From the NCBI RefSeq assembly GCF_019402665.1, contig NZ_VSST01000049.1, positions 1 through 64,000 of the forward strand: DNA of 64,000 nt, written 5' to 3'. The position numbers were made by a program, and so were the translations under genes. Below the pieces are notes generated by a model that saw only the letters and a list, made by a program, of their open reading frames with translations, ran no database searches and was not told where the DNA came from. Of the stretch, positions 1 through 9,297 are shown one piece after another (position 1 is the stretch's first letter; each line of letters opens with the position of its first letter). Source of the stretch: Bradyrhizobium canariense (GTDB lineage: Bacteria > Pseudomonadota > Alphaproteobacteria > Rhizobiales > Xanthobacteraceae).

Positions 1-341
1 GTCGAGGCGTTCTCGTTGCCCCCGACGCGGAGCACGGTCTGGGAGAATTCGCCGACCGGATGCTTCGATGTGCCCTTGAACATCAGGTGCTCGAGGAAGT
101 GCGCGAGCCCGGACTTGCCCGGCGTCTCGTCCGCCGAGCCGACCTTGTACCAGATCATTTCCGTGACGACGGGCGTGCGGTGGTCGGGAATCACCACGAC
201 CTGCATGCCGTTTCCAAGCGTGAAGCTGGCGGGCGGAGCCGATGTCACCGTGGTCTGCGCAAGAGATGCGCCGGCCGTGAGGACACTCGTCGAAAGCAGC
301 GCGGCAAGGAGGCGGGCAGCCGATCGGTAAGAGGACATCAT
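1..341 (-). CDS. M16 family zinc peptidase, N-terminal part (cut by window edge)
   Basis: About 113 N-terminal residues are present; the rest lies before base 1. An N-terminal signal peptide ends near ASLAQT (residues 24-30), so the protein is exported to the periplasm. The inverted zinc motif HFLEH (residues 81-85) is followed by MFKGT, which is diagnostic of M16 (pitrilysin/PqqL-like) peptidases. The start is one of two adjacent ATGs (341 or 338); an AAGGA ribosome site just upstream fits 338 slightly better. It lies downstream of lspA and a hypothetical gene on the same strand. Substrate unknown; M16 members usually degrade small peptides and often occur as pairs. Confidence 0.9.
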   Translation of the reverse strand, partial: MMSSYRSAARLLAALLSTSVLTAGASLAQTTVTSAPPASFTLGNGMQVVVIPDHRTPVVTEMIWYKVGSADETPGKSGLAHFLEHLMFKGTSKHPVGEFSQTVLRVGGNENAS

Positions 342-540
342 GATCCTTATGAAAGGCCGAGCCCGGATGTCCGGCTCGGAGGCACGGCATGGTACACCGT
401 GCGGCAAACGCTTCGCGTCACGAAGCAGAGAACTCAACTCGGGCGCAAGTTACTGATAAGCAATTAAAGACCGCGTCCGGCGCGCACGAGCCGTCGGCGC
501 GGGACCGCGTCTGTCGGGATATCGCAAAGTGACAGGAGCG

Positions 541-1266
541 TTATTGTTCCTTGTCCTTCCCGGACATGATGTCGAAATAGGTCCGCCTCGTCTTGTCCTC
601 TCCGGCGCCATAGGCGTAGCTCGGCGACGGCGTCTGGTAGCCCGGCGGCGGCTCGACCAGCGACTGGCGCGGCGGCTCGGTCGTGAATTGCTTGGCCTCG
701 CCCTTGTTGTTCGACATCATGCCCCATAGACCGCCGGTGAAACCGAGCTGAGCGGGGCTGAGCGACGGGTTACCGTTGGTGCCCGGCTGGATGGGGTCGT
801 TGCTCGTGCGCTCGGGTGCAGCTGTTCTGCCGACCTCCATCTCGGCGGGCGACAACGTCCGGCCTGCCTGCCAATTCTCCGTCGCCTTGACGGCCTTTTT
901 CCGCTGGGCGATGGCCTCCTTGCGGCGCTTTTCGTCCGGGTCCTTCGGCCAGTTCGGCGCGTTCTTGGCTTCGGTGCCGGCGGGCGGCGGCAGGTCGAGC
1001 TTGGGCGGTACCACCAGCGGCGACCGCTCACGGTACTCAATACCCTTCTTCTCCATGCTCTTGGCGCCGATGCCCGACATCAGATTGTCGATGAGCTTCT
1101 CTTCGAAGGTCATATCGTCATCGTCCTCGCCGTCGTCACCGGCGCGGGCGGCGCCAGCCGACATGACGAGACCGATGCCGAGTGCGACAGCGGACAATTT
1201 CAATGCCCGCCAGAACCCTTGCCCGGGATCTCCAACCATCGAACTGCTGGTCTTCGAGCTGCGCAT
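541..1266 (-). CDS. Exported protein of unknown function downstream of lspA
   Basis: 241 residues when started at the ATG at 1266; the open frame runs further upstream but would overlap lspA. A hydrophobic stretch (about residues 22-38) ending SAGAARAG looks like a signal peptide with no lipobox cysteine. The mature protein begins with an acidic run (DGEDDDD) and is rich in Pro, Lys and Glu, suggesting a largely disordered periplasmic protein. Genes next to lspA in other alphaproteobacteria include the DUF3035/BamF outer-membrane-assembly lipoproteins. I cannot show homology to these, and the missing cysteine argues against it. It sits between lspA and the M16 peptidase on the same strand. 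Confidence 0.7.
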   Translation of the reverse strand: MRSSKTSSSMVGDPGQGFWRALKLSAVALGIGLVMSAGAARAGDDGEDDDDMTFEEKLIDNLMSGIGAKSMEKKGIEYRERSPLVVPPKLDLPPPAGTEAKNAPNWPKDPDEKRRKEAIAQRKKAVKATENWQAGRTLSPAEMEVGRTAAPERTSNDPIQPGTNGNPSLSPAQLGFTGGLWGMMSNNKGEAKQFTTEPPRQSLVEPPPGYQTPSPSYAYGAGEDKTRRTYFDIMSGKDKEQ

Positions 1267-1363
1267 CACTGTACCTGTTCCAAATTGTGGCAGTTTGCCG
1301 CTCTCGCGCGGCATAATCCCTCGCAAAAACAAGGGTCCGCCTGCCGGTCCGTATCGGCCGGGA

Positions 1364-1858
1364 TCAGGGCGCTTTTGCGGCGGGTACCCCCAGGAAGGAA
1401 TCATACAATAGCGCCGCCACGCCAGCAACGATGGCCACGTCCGCGAGGTTGAACACGTACCAATTATAGGTCTTTCCGCCGATCTCGACGTGAAACAGGG
1501 CGAAATCGACCACCGCGCCATAGGCGAGGCGATCGATCCCATTGCCGATGGCGCCGCCGATGATCAGGCCGAGCGCGATGGTTGCCAGCAGGGTGTGCGA
1601 GCGGGCCATCCAGATCGCCAGCGCAACCACGGCTAGGACCTTCACGGCCATCAGCGCCAGTTGCGCAGCCTGGCCGTCGTTCTGGAGCCAGCCGAAGCTG
1701 ATGCCGATGTTCCAGGCCAGCACCAGGTCGAAGAACGGCGTCACCTCGACCGCGCCGCGACGGGCAAGGTCGAACACATTCAGCAGCCAGAGCTTTGAAG
1801 CCTGGTCGGCCACCAGCGTGAGCAGGGCCGCGAGGATGCCGGCGCGGAGCGGGGTCAT
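1364..1858 (-). CDS. lspA: Lipoprotein signal peptidase (signal peptidase II)
   Basis: 164 residues, normal for the family. It is an inner-membrane aspartyl protease that cleaves the signal peptide of diacylglyceryl-modified prolipoproteins. Four hydrophobic segments are visible. The conserved block GGAIGNGIDR (101-110) precedes GAVVDF, and FNLAD follows; the catalytic dyad is expected at Asp118 and Asp140. It acts after Lgt, which is encoded at 36.8 kb. It lies directly downstream of ileS on the same strand, a common arrangement, separated by 164 bp containing a palindromic repeat. Confidence 0.97.
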   Translation of the reverse strand: MTPLRAGILAALLTLVADQASKLWLLNVFDLARRGAVEVTPFFDLVLAWNIGISFGWLQNDGQAAQLALMAVKVLAVVALAIWMARSHTLLATIALGLIIGGAIGNGIDRLAYGAVVDFALFHVEIGGKTYNWYVFNLADVAIVAGVAALLYDSFLGVPAAKAP

Positions 1859-1893
1859 GCAGGGGAGATCTCTATCTCCACTACAAACACCGC

Positions 1894-2016
1894 CGTCGTC
1901 CCGGCGAAGGCCGGGACCCATACTCCGAGGCGGAAGTTGTTTGAGGGACTCGTGGTCATCAGCCTTCGCTGCAATCGGCGGTCGTGGTTATGGGTCCCGG
2001 CCTCCGCCGGGACGAC
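1894..2016. repeat. Long palindromic intergenic repeat, GTCGTCC/GGGACCCAT type
   Basis: Two outward-mirrored arms, about 1894-1921 and 1990-2016, each a hairpin around CCCGGCGAAGGCCGGG or CCCGGCCTCCGCCGGG, flank about 70 bp of unrelated sequence. The outer ends read CGTCGTCC and GGACGACACG. The same architecture recurs at 27204, 28744 and 55330. It occupies the ileS-lspA gap and may form a large cruciform or transcript hairpin. Confidence 0.85.
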
Positions 2017-2022
2017 ACGAAG

Positions 2023-5000
2023 TTAGACACTCACCCCCAGCGCCTTCCATTCGCGCAGCGCCTTGGCGTCGCGCGGGGTGACGTCGGGGTATTCGGGGTC
2101 TTCACCCACCGTCGGCGAAATCTTCCAGGAACGGGCGCATTTGGTGCCGACCGCCTTCTCCACCACGACAGCGATGCCGGGAACGGCATCGAGACGGAAT
2201 GCGGAAGCCGGCGCCTCGTCCTCGCGCACCTCGTAGTTCGAGGTGATGCAGATCTCGGCGAGGTCGGTGTCGAACAGCGTCGCAAGCATGTCGCGGTCGG
2301 CGACATAGATCACCGGCGAGGCCTCCAGCGACGAGCCGATGTTCTTGGCGGCGCGTTCGAGCTCCAGCGCACCGGTGACGACGCGGCGGACGTTGCGGAT
2401 CGCTTCCCACTTCGCGGCGAGCTTGTCGTCGCGCAGGCTTTCGAGGTCGTCGGGAAACTGCGTCAGGTGCACCGAGGGCTCGGCGCCGGGCCTGTACATG
2501 CGCCAGGCTTCCTCCGCGGTGAAGCTGAGGATCGGCGCCAGCCATTTCAGGATCGAGCTGCACAACAGATCGATCGTGGTCAGCGCCGCCTTGCGCGTCG
2601 GCGAGGAGGGCGGATCGCAATACAGCGTGTCCTTGCGGATGTCGAAATAGAACGCGGAGAGCTCACTGTTCAGGAATGCGGACAAGGTTGCGACCACCGT
2701 CTTGTAGTCGAACTCCTGATAGGCCTTGCGGACGACGGCAGCACGGACCGCGAGCTCGTGCAGCATCAGCCGTTCGAGCTCAGGCATGTCGGCGGGTGCG
2801 ACTGCGTCGGCGGGCTTGTAGTGATCCAGCGTTCCCAGCATCCAGCGCACGGTGTTGCGCAGCTTGCGATAGGTCTCGATGGTGTTCTTCAGGATCTCCG
2901 GGCCGATGCGCTGGTCGTCGGCATAGTCAGTGGCGCAGACCCACAGGCGCAGGATATCCGCGCCCGAATCCTTGATCACCTTCTGTGGCTCGACGGTGTT
3001 GCCGATCGACTTCGACATCTTGCGGCCGTTCTCGTCGAGCGTGAAGCCGTGGGTGAGCACGATGTCATAGGGCGCGCGGCCGCGCGTGCCGGCGCTCTCC
3101 AGCAGCGAGGAATGAAACCAGCCGCGATGCTGGTCGCTGCCTTCGAGATACATCACGGTGTCGTCGCCGCCGTCGACCTTGCGAACGATGTTGCCGAGCT
3201 GCGGGAAATTCTGGCGGTCCTCGAGCACGAAGGCGTGCGTGGAGCCGGAATCGAACCAGACGTCGCAGATGTCGTCGATCTTCTTCCAGTCTTCGCTCGC
3301 GCGCGATCCAAGGAAGCGCTCGCGGGCGCCTTCCATGTACCAGGCGTCGGCGCCTTCCTCCATGAAGGCCTCGGCGATGCGCTGGTTGACGATCTCGTCC
3401 TGCAGGATCTCGGCCGAGCCGTCGCTCTTCTCGCGCACGAACACGGCGATCGGAACGCCCCAGGCGCGCTGGCGCGAGATCACCCAGTCCGGACGGTTGG
3501 CGATCATACCGTTGATGCGGTTCTCACCCGACGGCGGCACCCATTGCGTGACCGAGATCGCATGCAGCGCACGGGCCCGCAGTGTATCGCCCTTCTTGGC
3601 ATGGCCATCTTCGCTGATGTCCTTGTCCATCGCGATGAACCATTGCGGCGTGTTGCGGAAAATGACCGGCTTCTTCGAGCGCCAGGAATGCGGATATTGG
3701 TGCTTGAGGCGGCCGCGCGCGAGCAGCTTGCCGGCCTCGATCAACGCCTTGATCACGGCCTCATTGGCATCGCCCTTCTCGCCCTTGTCGTTGAGCACGC
3801 GCTTGCCGGTGAAGCCGGGGGCCTGCGCGGTATAGGCGCCGTTCTCGTCGACAGTGTAGGGGATCGCGGTCGAGATGCCGCGTTCATCGAGCTCGCGGGT
3901 ATTGGCCATCCAGACGTCGAAGTCCTCGCGGCCGTGGCTCGGCGCGGTGTGCACGAAGCCGGTGCCGGTATCGTCGGTGACATGCTCGCCGGCGAGCAGC
4001 GGCACGATAAACGCGTAACCGCCATCGAGGCCGCGCAAGGGATGAGCGCACTCCACGGCGTCCAGCGTATCGCCGGGAATGTCGCGCAGCTTCTCATAGG
4101 CCGTGACGCGCGCCTGCTTGAACACCTCTGCGGCAAGCGCATCGGCCAGGATCAGGAGATCGCCGGTCTTCGCCCAATTGTCCGCGGCTGCATCCGTCAC
4201 CTTGTAGAGGCCGTAGGCGATCTTCGGTGAGAACGAGATCGCGCGGTTGCCGGGCAGTGTCCAGGGCGTGGTGGTCCAGATCACGACCGAAGCATTGGCG
4301 AGCGCACCATGTGCCGGGGACGTGACGGGGAACTTCACCCACACCATGTCGGAGGTGTAGTCCTCGTACTCGACCTCGGCCTCGGCGAGCGCGGTCTTCT
4401 CGACCACGCTCCACATCACCGGCTTGGAGCCGCGATACAGCGTACCGTTGGCGGCGAACTTCATCAGCTCGCGGGCGATCTGCGCTTCGGCGGGATAGCT
4501 CATCGTCTGATAGGGATGATCCCAGTCGCCGATGATGCCGAGGCGCTTGAATTCCTCGCGCTGCACGTTGATCCAGTGCGTCGCATAGGCGCGGCATTCC
4601 TTGCGGAACGCCACCATCGCGGCGGAGTCGCGGAAGTCGGGCTTCTGCTTGCCCTTGGAGCGGTAGTTCTCTTCCTCGATCTTCCATTCGATCGGCAGGC
4701 CGTGGCAGTCCCAGCCAGGCACATAGTTGGAGTCGAAGCCGAGCATCTGCTGGCTCTTGGTCACGACGTCCTTGAGGATCTTGTTCAGCGCGTGCCCGAT
4801 ATGGATGTTGCCGTTGGCGTAGGGCGGGCCGTCATGCAGCACGAATTTGGCGCGGCCCTGGGCTTGCTGGCGCAGTCTGTCGTAGAGGCCGATGTCGTTC
4901 CAGTATTTCAGCAGCTCCGGCTCGCGCTGCGGCAGGCCGGCGCGCATCGGGAATTCGGTCTGCGGCAGGAACAGGGTTTTCGAATAGTCTTTGGCTTCGG

Positions 5001-5031
5001 ATTTTTGGGACTTTTGTGGCTTGTCGGACAT
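2023..5031 (-). CDS. ileS: Isoleucyl-tRNA synthetase
   Basis: 1002 residues. A class Ia synthetase that charges tRNA-Ile in the cytoplasm. HIGH motif at residues 77-80 (within PPYANGNIHIGH) and KMSKS near residue 670; the editing (CP1) domain lies between them, with HTAPSHG seen near 360. The C-terminal zinc module is degenerate: where E. coli has CxxC pairs this protein reads KCARSW and then PDVTPRD, so only one of four cysteines remains. Start ATG at 5031 gives a Lys/Ser-rich leader before the catalytic core. ribF lies upstream and lspA downstream on the same strand, as in many Proteobacteria. Confidence 0.98.
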   Translation of the reverse strand: MSDKPQKSQKSEAKDYSKTLFLPQTEFPMRAGLPQREPELLKYWNDIGLYDRLRQQAQGRAKFVLHDGPPYANGNIHIGHALNKILKDVVTKSQQMLGFDSNYVPGWDCHGLPIEWKIEEENYRSKGKQKPDFRDSAAMVAFRKECRAYATHWINVQREEFKRLGIIGDWDHPYQTMSYPAEAQIARELMKFAANGTLYRGSKPVMWSVVEKTALAEAEVEYEDYTSDMVWVKFPVTSPAHGALANASVVIWTTTPWTLPGNRAISFSPKIAYGLYKVTDAAADNWAKTGDLLILADALAAEVFKQARVTAYEKLRDIPGDTLDAVECAHPLRGLDGGYAFIVPLLAGEHVTDDTGTGFVHTAPSHGREDFDVWMANTRELDERGISTAIPYTVDENGAYTAQAPGFTGKRVLNDKGEKGDANEAVIKALIEAGKLLARGRLKHQYPHSWRSKKPVIFRNTPQWFIAMDKDISEDGHAKKGDTLRARALHAISVTQWVPPSGENRINGMIANRPDWVISRQRAWGVPIAVFVREKSDGSAEILQDEIVNQRIAEAFMEEGADAWYMEGARERFLGSRASEDWKKIDDICDVWFDSGSTHAFVLEDRQNFPQLGNIVRKVDGGDDTVMYLEGSDQHRGWFHSSLLESAGTRGRAPYDIVLTHGFTLDENGRKMSKSIGNTVEPQKVIKDSGADILRLWVCATDYADDQRIGPEILKNTIETYRKLRNTVRWMLGTLDHYKPADAVAPADMPELERLMLHELAVRAAVVRKAYQEFDYKTVVATLSAFLNSELSAFYFDIRKDTLYCDPPSSPTRKAALTTIDLLCSSILKWLAPILSFTAEEAWRMYRPGAEPSVHLTQFPDDLESLRDDKLAAKWEAIRNVRRVVTGALELERAAKNIGSSLEASPVIYVADRDMLATLFDTDLAEICITSNYEVREDEAPASAFRLDAVPGIAVVVEKAVGTKCARSWKISPTVGEDPEYPDVTPRDAKALREWKALGVSV

Positions 5032-5232
5032 GAGGCTGACTGGCTCGGAAGGGCGCGGGAACGGATGGCGATGCGGAATCGCGGGTGAAACGACAACATC
5101 CCGGTCTTGCGCCGAGCCGAAGGCTCAGGCGGAAGCCGGGCCGCTAATCCCTATGATGCGCCGCGCAAACATGGGCTCTCCATAGCAGGGGGCTAAGGGA
5201 AGCGCAAAAGGTTCGGGGGCCGGTTTCCGGCC

Positions 5233-6204
5233 TCAATCGATGATGCCAAGCCGCGGAAACGCGTCCGGGGCGGCGGCGAGCATGGCGCGGGCGCGGGCGG
5301 AATCGTCGTCCATCTGGCGGATCAGGGCATCCAGGCCGTCGAATTTCAGCTCCTCGCGGATGAAGCCGATAAAGGCGCAGTCGAGCGTCTGTCCGTAAAG
5401 ATCGCCCTTGAAGTCGAACAGGAAGATTTCCAGCAGCGGCGCGCCGTTATCGAAGGTCGGGCGGCGGCCGAAGCTTGCCACCCCGTCCAGCCGCTCCGCG
5501 CCGCGGCCGACCCGCACCGCATAGATGCCGTGCTTGAGGCCGCAATTGGCATCGAGGCGGATATTGGCGGTGGGATAACCGAGGTCGCGGCCGCGCTTCT
5601 CGCCGTGGATGACCTCGCCGGTGATGAACCAGGGCGCGCCGAGCATGGCCGTGGCCTCGTCGATCTGGCCTTCTGCGAGCGCGATCCGGATCGCGCTGGA
5701 CGAGACCGGCCGCTCGTCGATGTCGACATGCGGCTGCACGTCGACCTCGATGCCGAGCCGGGGCGCCTCGTTGACCAGGAGGCTCGGCGAGCCGACGCGA
5801 CCCTTGCCGAAGTGGAAGTCGTAGCCGACGGCGATTCCGCCGATGCCCAGGCGCCCGATCAGGTCATGGTGAATGAAGTCTTGCGCGCTGGTCCCGGCGC
5901 GGGACTTGTCGAAGGTCATGACCACGGCGCCGTCAAGTCCGGTGCCGGCCAGAAGCCGCAGCTTGGCACGCTCGTCCGTCAGGCGGAATTGCGGGGTGTT
6001 GGGGCTGAAAAACCGCCGCGGATGCGGCTCGAAGGTCAATGCCAGCGCAGGGCGGCCATGGATCCTGCCCATTTCCAGGGCTGCGGCGATCACGGCGCGA
6101 TGGCCGAGATGAACGCCGTCGAAATTGCCCATGGCGACCACGGCCCCCCTTGCAATGGCGGAGTCCGGCGTGGTGTCGCGGATAACGGTAAAATGCGGAG
6201 CCAT
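5233..6204 (-). CDS. ribF: Bifunctional riboflavin kinase / FAD synthetase
   Basis: 323 residues. Converts riboflavin to FMN and FMN to FAD. The N-terminal nucleotidyltransferase domain shows GNFDGVHLGH (26-35); the C-terminal kinase domain shows GRDLGYPTANI (near 210), which binds ATP and flavin. It is a full-length two-domain enzyme. It precedes ileS on the same strand with a 200-bp gap. The lumazine synthase of the same pathway, under an FMN riboswitch, is at 30.1 kb. No riboswitch was seen upstream of ribF itself. Confidence 0.97.
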   Translation of the reverse strand: MAPHFTVIRDTTPDSAIARGAVVAMGNFDGVHLGHRAVIAAALEMGRIHGRPALALTFEPHPRRFFSPNTPQFRLTDERAKLRLLAGTGLDGAVVMTFDKSRAGTSAQDFIHHDLIGRLGIGGIAVGYDFHFGKGRVGSPSLLVNEAPRLGIEVDVQPHVDIDERPVSSSAIRIALAEGQIDEATAMLGAPWFITGEVIHGEKRGRDLGYPTANIRLDANCGLKHGIYAVRVGRGAERLDGVASFGRRPTFDNGAPLLEIFLFDFKGDLYGQTLDCAFIGFIREELKFDGLDALIRQMDDDSARARAMLAAAPDAFPRLGIID

Positions 6205-6435
6205 CAGGGGAATTCTCGAACCGGCGGGACCGGCCGGGACCGTGGCGCGACGGGCCGGATGAAGTCAAGCGGGAGGGGGGCGGCCGCATCGAAGGTGATT
6301 TCAGTCCACCGGGGGCGTTCCCAGTTAACGCGCTGTTTAACGCCTTGGTGCTAGTCCTTGGAGCGTGGAACCGCGGGGCTCCGGCCCGGCAGGTCCGATC
6401 GTAATATTTCCTGGGTTTGCGTTGGGGGAGTCGAG

Positions 6436-6831
6436 ATGGCGGTTGATTTGTCGATGTCGGTTCTGGTGGTTGACGACTACAGCACCATGATCCGTATCAT
6501 CAGGAACCTCCTGAAGCAGCTTGGCTTCGAGAATATCGATGATGCAAGCGACGGTTCGGCAGCGCTGAACAAGATGCGTGGCAAGAAGTACGGTCTCGTG
6601 ATTTCCGACTGGAACATGGAGCCGATGACGGGTTACGACCTGCTGCGCGAAGTGCGCGCGGATCCGAACCTCGCCACCACGCCCTTCATCATGATCACGG
6701 CCGAATCAAAGACCGAGAACGTGATCGCGGCCAAGAAGGCCGGCGTGAACAACTACATCGTCAAGCCGTTCAACGCGGCGACGCTGAAGACCAAGATCGA
6801 GGCGGTCTTCCCGGACATGGCGAGCGCGTAA
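6436..6831 (+). CDS. CheY-like single-domain response regulator
   Basis: 131 residues, receiver domain only. Phosphoacceptor Asp58 (VISDWNM), acidic pair Asp13-Asp14 (VVDD), switch Thr88 (MITAES) and Lys110 (VKPF) are all present, so it should be phosphorylatable. The sequence resembles chemotaxis CheY (flagellar motor control) more than CpdR or DivK, but no che genes are nearby. I chose ATG 6436 because GGGGGAG lies 6-10 bases upstream; a longer frame exists. A TTAA-N8-TTAA sequence lies at 6325-6340. The gene is monocistronic with its own terminator. Confidence 0.9.
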   Translation: MAVDLSMSVLVVDDYSTMIRIIRNLLKQLGFENIDDASDGSAALNKMRGKKYGLVISDWNMEPMTGYDLLREVRADPNLATTPFIMITAESKTENVIAAKKAGVNNYIVKPFNAATLKTKIEAVFPDMASA

Positions 6832-6862
6832 GGCGCGCTCGAAGCCATCGGTTGAATTCGGA

Positions 6863-6889
6863 AGGCCCGGGCGGTTGTCCCGGGCTTTC
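6863..6889 (+). terminator. Intrinsic terminator of the CheY-like gene
   Basis: Perfect 7-bp stem GCCCGGG / CCCGGGC (6865-6871 and 6879-6885) with a 7-base loop, followed by TTTCT, 30 bp after the stop codon. The T tract is short. Confidence 0.65.
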
Positions 6890-6951
6890 TGCGTCTGGTT
6901 CGTCGTTCTGGAATCGATGCCCGATATCAAGCCGGAATGACGATCAACTCG

Positions 6952-7806
6952 CTACCACTTCAGTTCGCGCATCAGCGCCTTTGGCGGATGGCCGAACAAT
7001 TCCAGCACCGAAGCCGGGTCGAGCTGGTCGAGACCCTCGAACTCCTCGGCATGGATGCCGCGGGTCACGAATAGGCAATCGATGCCGAACTCGCGCGCGC
7101 CGGTGAGGTCGGTCCGGACGGAATCGCCGATCGCGAGCACCTTTTTGCGGTCGATCTGGTGGCCCTGGCGTTCGCCGGCGAGCGCCATCGCGCGCTCGTA
7201 GATCGGCCGGTGCGGCTTGCCGTAGAAGATCACCTCGCCGCCGAGCTCGCGATAGAGCTCCGCGATCGCGCCGGCGCAATAGATCAGGCGGTCGCCGCGT
7301 TCCACCACGATGTCGGGGTTGGCACAAACCAGCGTCAGCTTGCGCTCGCGCGCCTTCAGCATCATGCCGCGATAGTCTTCCGCCGTCTCGGTCTCGTCGT
7401 CATAGAGACCGGTGCAGACGATGTAGTCTGCCTCCTCCAGCGGCGCGGTCACCGCATCGAGGCCGCGGTAGATCGAGTTGTCGCGCTCGGGGCCGAGCCA
7501 GAACATCTTGCGGCCGGGATGGTCGGCGACATAGAGCCGCGTCAGATCGCCTGAAGACACGATCGCGTCGTAGGTCTCGTCGGCGACGCCGAGCTTGCGC
7601 AATTGACGCTGCACGGAGTCGGCCGGGCGCGGCGCGTTGGTGATCAGGATGACCGTACCGCCGCGGCTGCGATAGGTGTGCAGCGCGTCGCAGGCTTCGG
7701 GGAAGGATTCGAGGCCGTTATGGACCACGCCCCAGATGTCGCTGAGCACGACGTCCACGCCCGCCACGAGTTCACGCAGGCTTTCAGCGAAATGCAGCGT
7801 GGTCAT
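6952..7806 (-). CDS. HAD-superfamily class IIA hydrolase (TIGR01459-like)
   Basis: 284 residues. HAD motif I is LSDIWGVVHNG (nucleophile Asp near residue 22); motif II is ITNAP; GKPHRPIYERA and IGDSVRTDL carry the later metal-binding acidic residues. The layout matches NagD-like phosphatases, in the alphaproteobacterial group annotated as TIGR01459 family. Substrate unknown. Its start is only 15 bp after the stop of the upstream TipF-like gene, so the two are probably co-transcribed. Confidence 0.88.
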   Translation of the reverse strand: MTTLHFAESLRELVAGVDVVLSDIWGVVHNGLESFPEACDALHTYRSRGGTVILITNAPRPADSVQRQLRKLGVADETYDAIVSSGDLTRLYVADHPGRKMFWLGPERDNSIYRGLDAVTAPLEEADYIVCTGLYDDETETAEDYRGMMLKARERKLTLVCANPDIVVERGDRLIYCAGAIAELYRELGGEVIFYGKPHRPIYERAMALAGERQGHQIDRKKVLAIGDSVRTDLTGAREFGIDCLFVTRGIHAEEFEGLDQLDPASVLELFGHPPKALMRELKW

Positions 7807-7821
7807 GATGCGTGGGGCCGA

Positions 7822-9297
7822 TCAGATGCGGCGCGCGAGCGCGGCGCTGCCGGTGACGCGCTGTGGCGCAGACGCAGCCGACGTTGCGCTTGAGCTCGGT
7901 ATGCCGGAGCCATTGGATCCCTGAGTGTCCTGTGCCTGGTTCGGCGCGGCGGTAGCAGATGACCCCTCCGGCCGCAATGGCCGGGGCGGCGCGAACAGGA
8001 ACCCCTGGCCGAACCGCACGTCATAGTCGAGCAGGTCGATCACGGCGCGCTCGCCCTCGATCCGCTCGGCGATCAGGTCGATGCCGAAGCGGCCGAGCAG
8101 GTCGGAGAGATCGGACGGGTGGATATCCGAGGCCGAAGCCTGCCTGGGGTCGAGCAGGAGCGAGGCAGGCACCTTGATGAAGCGCACGCCGCGATCGGCG
8201 AGCTCGCGCGGTTCGATCCGCAAATCGGTGACATGGTCGATCGAGAAACGGAAACCGCGCTGGGCGAGCGCGGCGAGATTCTCGGTCTCGGCCGGACCGA
8301 GATTGCGGAAGGTCGATTGCTTGAATTCCAGCACCAGCGAGGGCGCCAGCGCCCGGTTGGCCTCGAGGAAATCGAGGTATTGCGCGAAGGTCGTGGAATT
8401 GCCGAGCGTGGAAGCCGCGACGTTGCAGAACACGCCGACCTCCTTGTTGCGTACCATCAGGCGTCGCAGCACCTGCACGCACCGCAGCATCACCATGTTG
8501 TCGATGCGCCCGATCAGGCCGGAGGCCTCCGCAATGCTGATGAACTCCTCGGCCGCGACCAGCTGGTCACGCTCGTCGCGCAGGCGCGTCACGGCCTCGT
8601 AGAAGCGGACCTTGCGCTGCGGCAGCGTCACCATCGGCTGGAGGAAGATGTCGATGCGGTTCTCGTCGATCGCGTTGCGGAGCGTCGCCAGCAATTGGGT
8701 CTGGTTGCGGCCGTTGGCGGTCTGAACCGGATTGGCGCTCTGGGTCTGGATCGCCGGTGCCGCCGGCCGTGGCGTCGGCGCGGGTGCCGGGGGAGGGGCA
8801 GCCGACCGCTCCTCTTCGAACGGGGCCATCAGGTCGAGCGACGCGTCCTGCTCCTGCCTTGCGACCGGAGCTGGGGCCGGGAGCGGCGCGTTGCCGGCCA
8901 TCAGATCCTCATGAGCCGAGACGGTGGTGGCGAGCTGCCTGACCAATCCGCCGAGCTCGTTGATCTCGCCGACCACCGCCTGAATGCGGTCTGAGTTGGC
9001 CGAATTGGAGGAGGCGATGCGTGCTTCGATCGTGGCAAGCCGGCGGCCGAACTCGGCGACCTGGCGGGCGAGGTCGGCGGTGCCGCGCGAAAGATCGGTG
9101 ATCTGGCCGCCGACGTCGCTGCGGTCGCGCAGGCGCATCGAGACTGCATTGTAGAGGATCAGGAAGGTCAGCGCCGTTAGCGCCACGATCGCGGATTCGG
9201 TTCCGCTGATGCCGGCGACCGCGTAGAGCACGAGCCCGAGCGAGGCGGCGACCAGAACCATGCAGATGGCGATGAAGATCGTCGAAATACGAATCAT
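7822..9297 (-). CDS. tipF: TipF-like membrane protein with degenerate EAL domain
   Basis: 491 residues. Two N-terminal membrane helices (about 5-27 and 34-54), a predicted coiled coil (about 60-130), a Pro/Ala-rich linker (about 140-185), an EAL-fold domain (about 205-430) and a disordered tail. The EAL signature is altered: the canonical ExL site reads YEAVTRL and the DDFG-type motif reads DHVTDL, so phosphodiesterase activity is unlikely. This domain order matches Caulobacter TipF, a c-di-GMP receptor needed for polar flagellum assembly. The assignment rests on architecture. Downstream HAD gene follows after 15 bp. Confidence 0.8.
   Translation of the reverse strand: MIRISTIFIAICMVLVAASLGLVLYAVAGISGTESAIVALTALTFLILYNAVSMRLRDRSDVGGQITDLSRGTADLARQVAEFGRRLATIEARIASSNSANSDRIQAVVGEINELGGLVRQLATTVSAHEDLMAGNAPLPAPAPVARQEQDASLDLMAPFEEERSAAPPPAPAPTPRPAAPAIQTQSANPVQTANGRNQTQLLATLRNAIDENRIDIFLQPMVTLPQRKVRFYEAVTRLRDERDQLVAAEEFISIAEASGLIGRIDNMVMLRCVQVLRRLMVRNKEVGVFCNVAASTLGNSTTFAQYLDFLEANRALAPSLVLEFKQSTFRNLGPAETENLAALAQRGFRFSIDHVTDLRIEPRELADRGVRFIKVPASLLLDPRQASASDIHPSDLSDLLGRFGIDLIAERIEGERAVIDLLDYDVRFGQGFLFAPPRPLRPEGSSATAAPNQAQDTQGSNGSGIPSSSATSAASAPQRVTGSAALARRI

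Noticed and set aside
1984..4230. 748-residue open frame on the plus strand
   Set aside because: It lies antisense to ileS, whose motifs and domain order are clear; GC-rich antisense frames are expected, and the sequence is Arg/Gly/Val-rich without any domain.
6325..6340. TTAA-N8-TTAA upstream of the CheY-like gene, possible CtrA site
   Set aside because: Spacing is 8 rather than 7 bases; also 34759-34772 has spacing 6. I kept only the perfect match at 15856.
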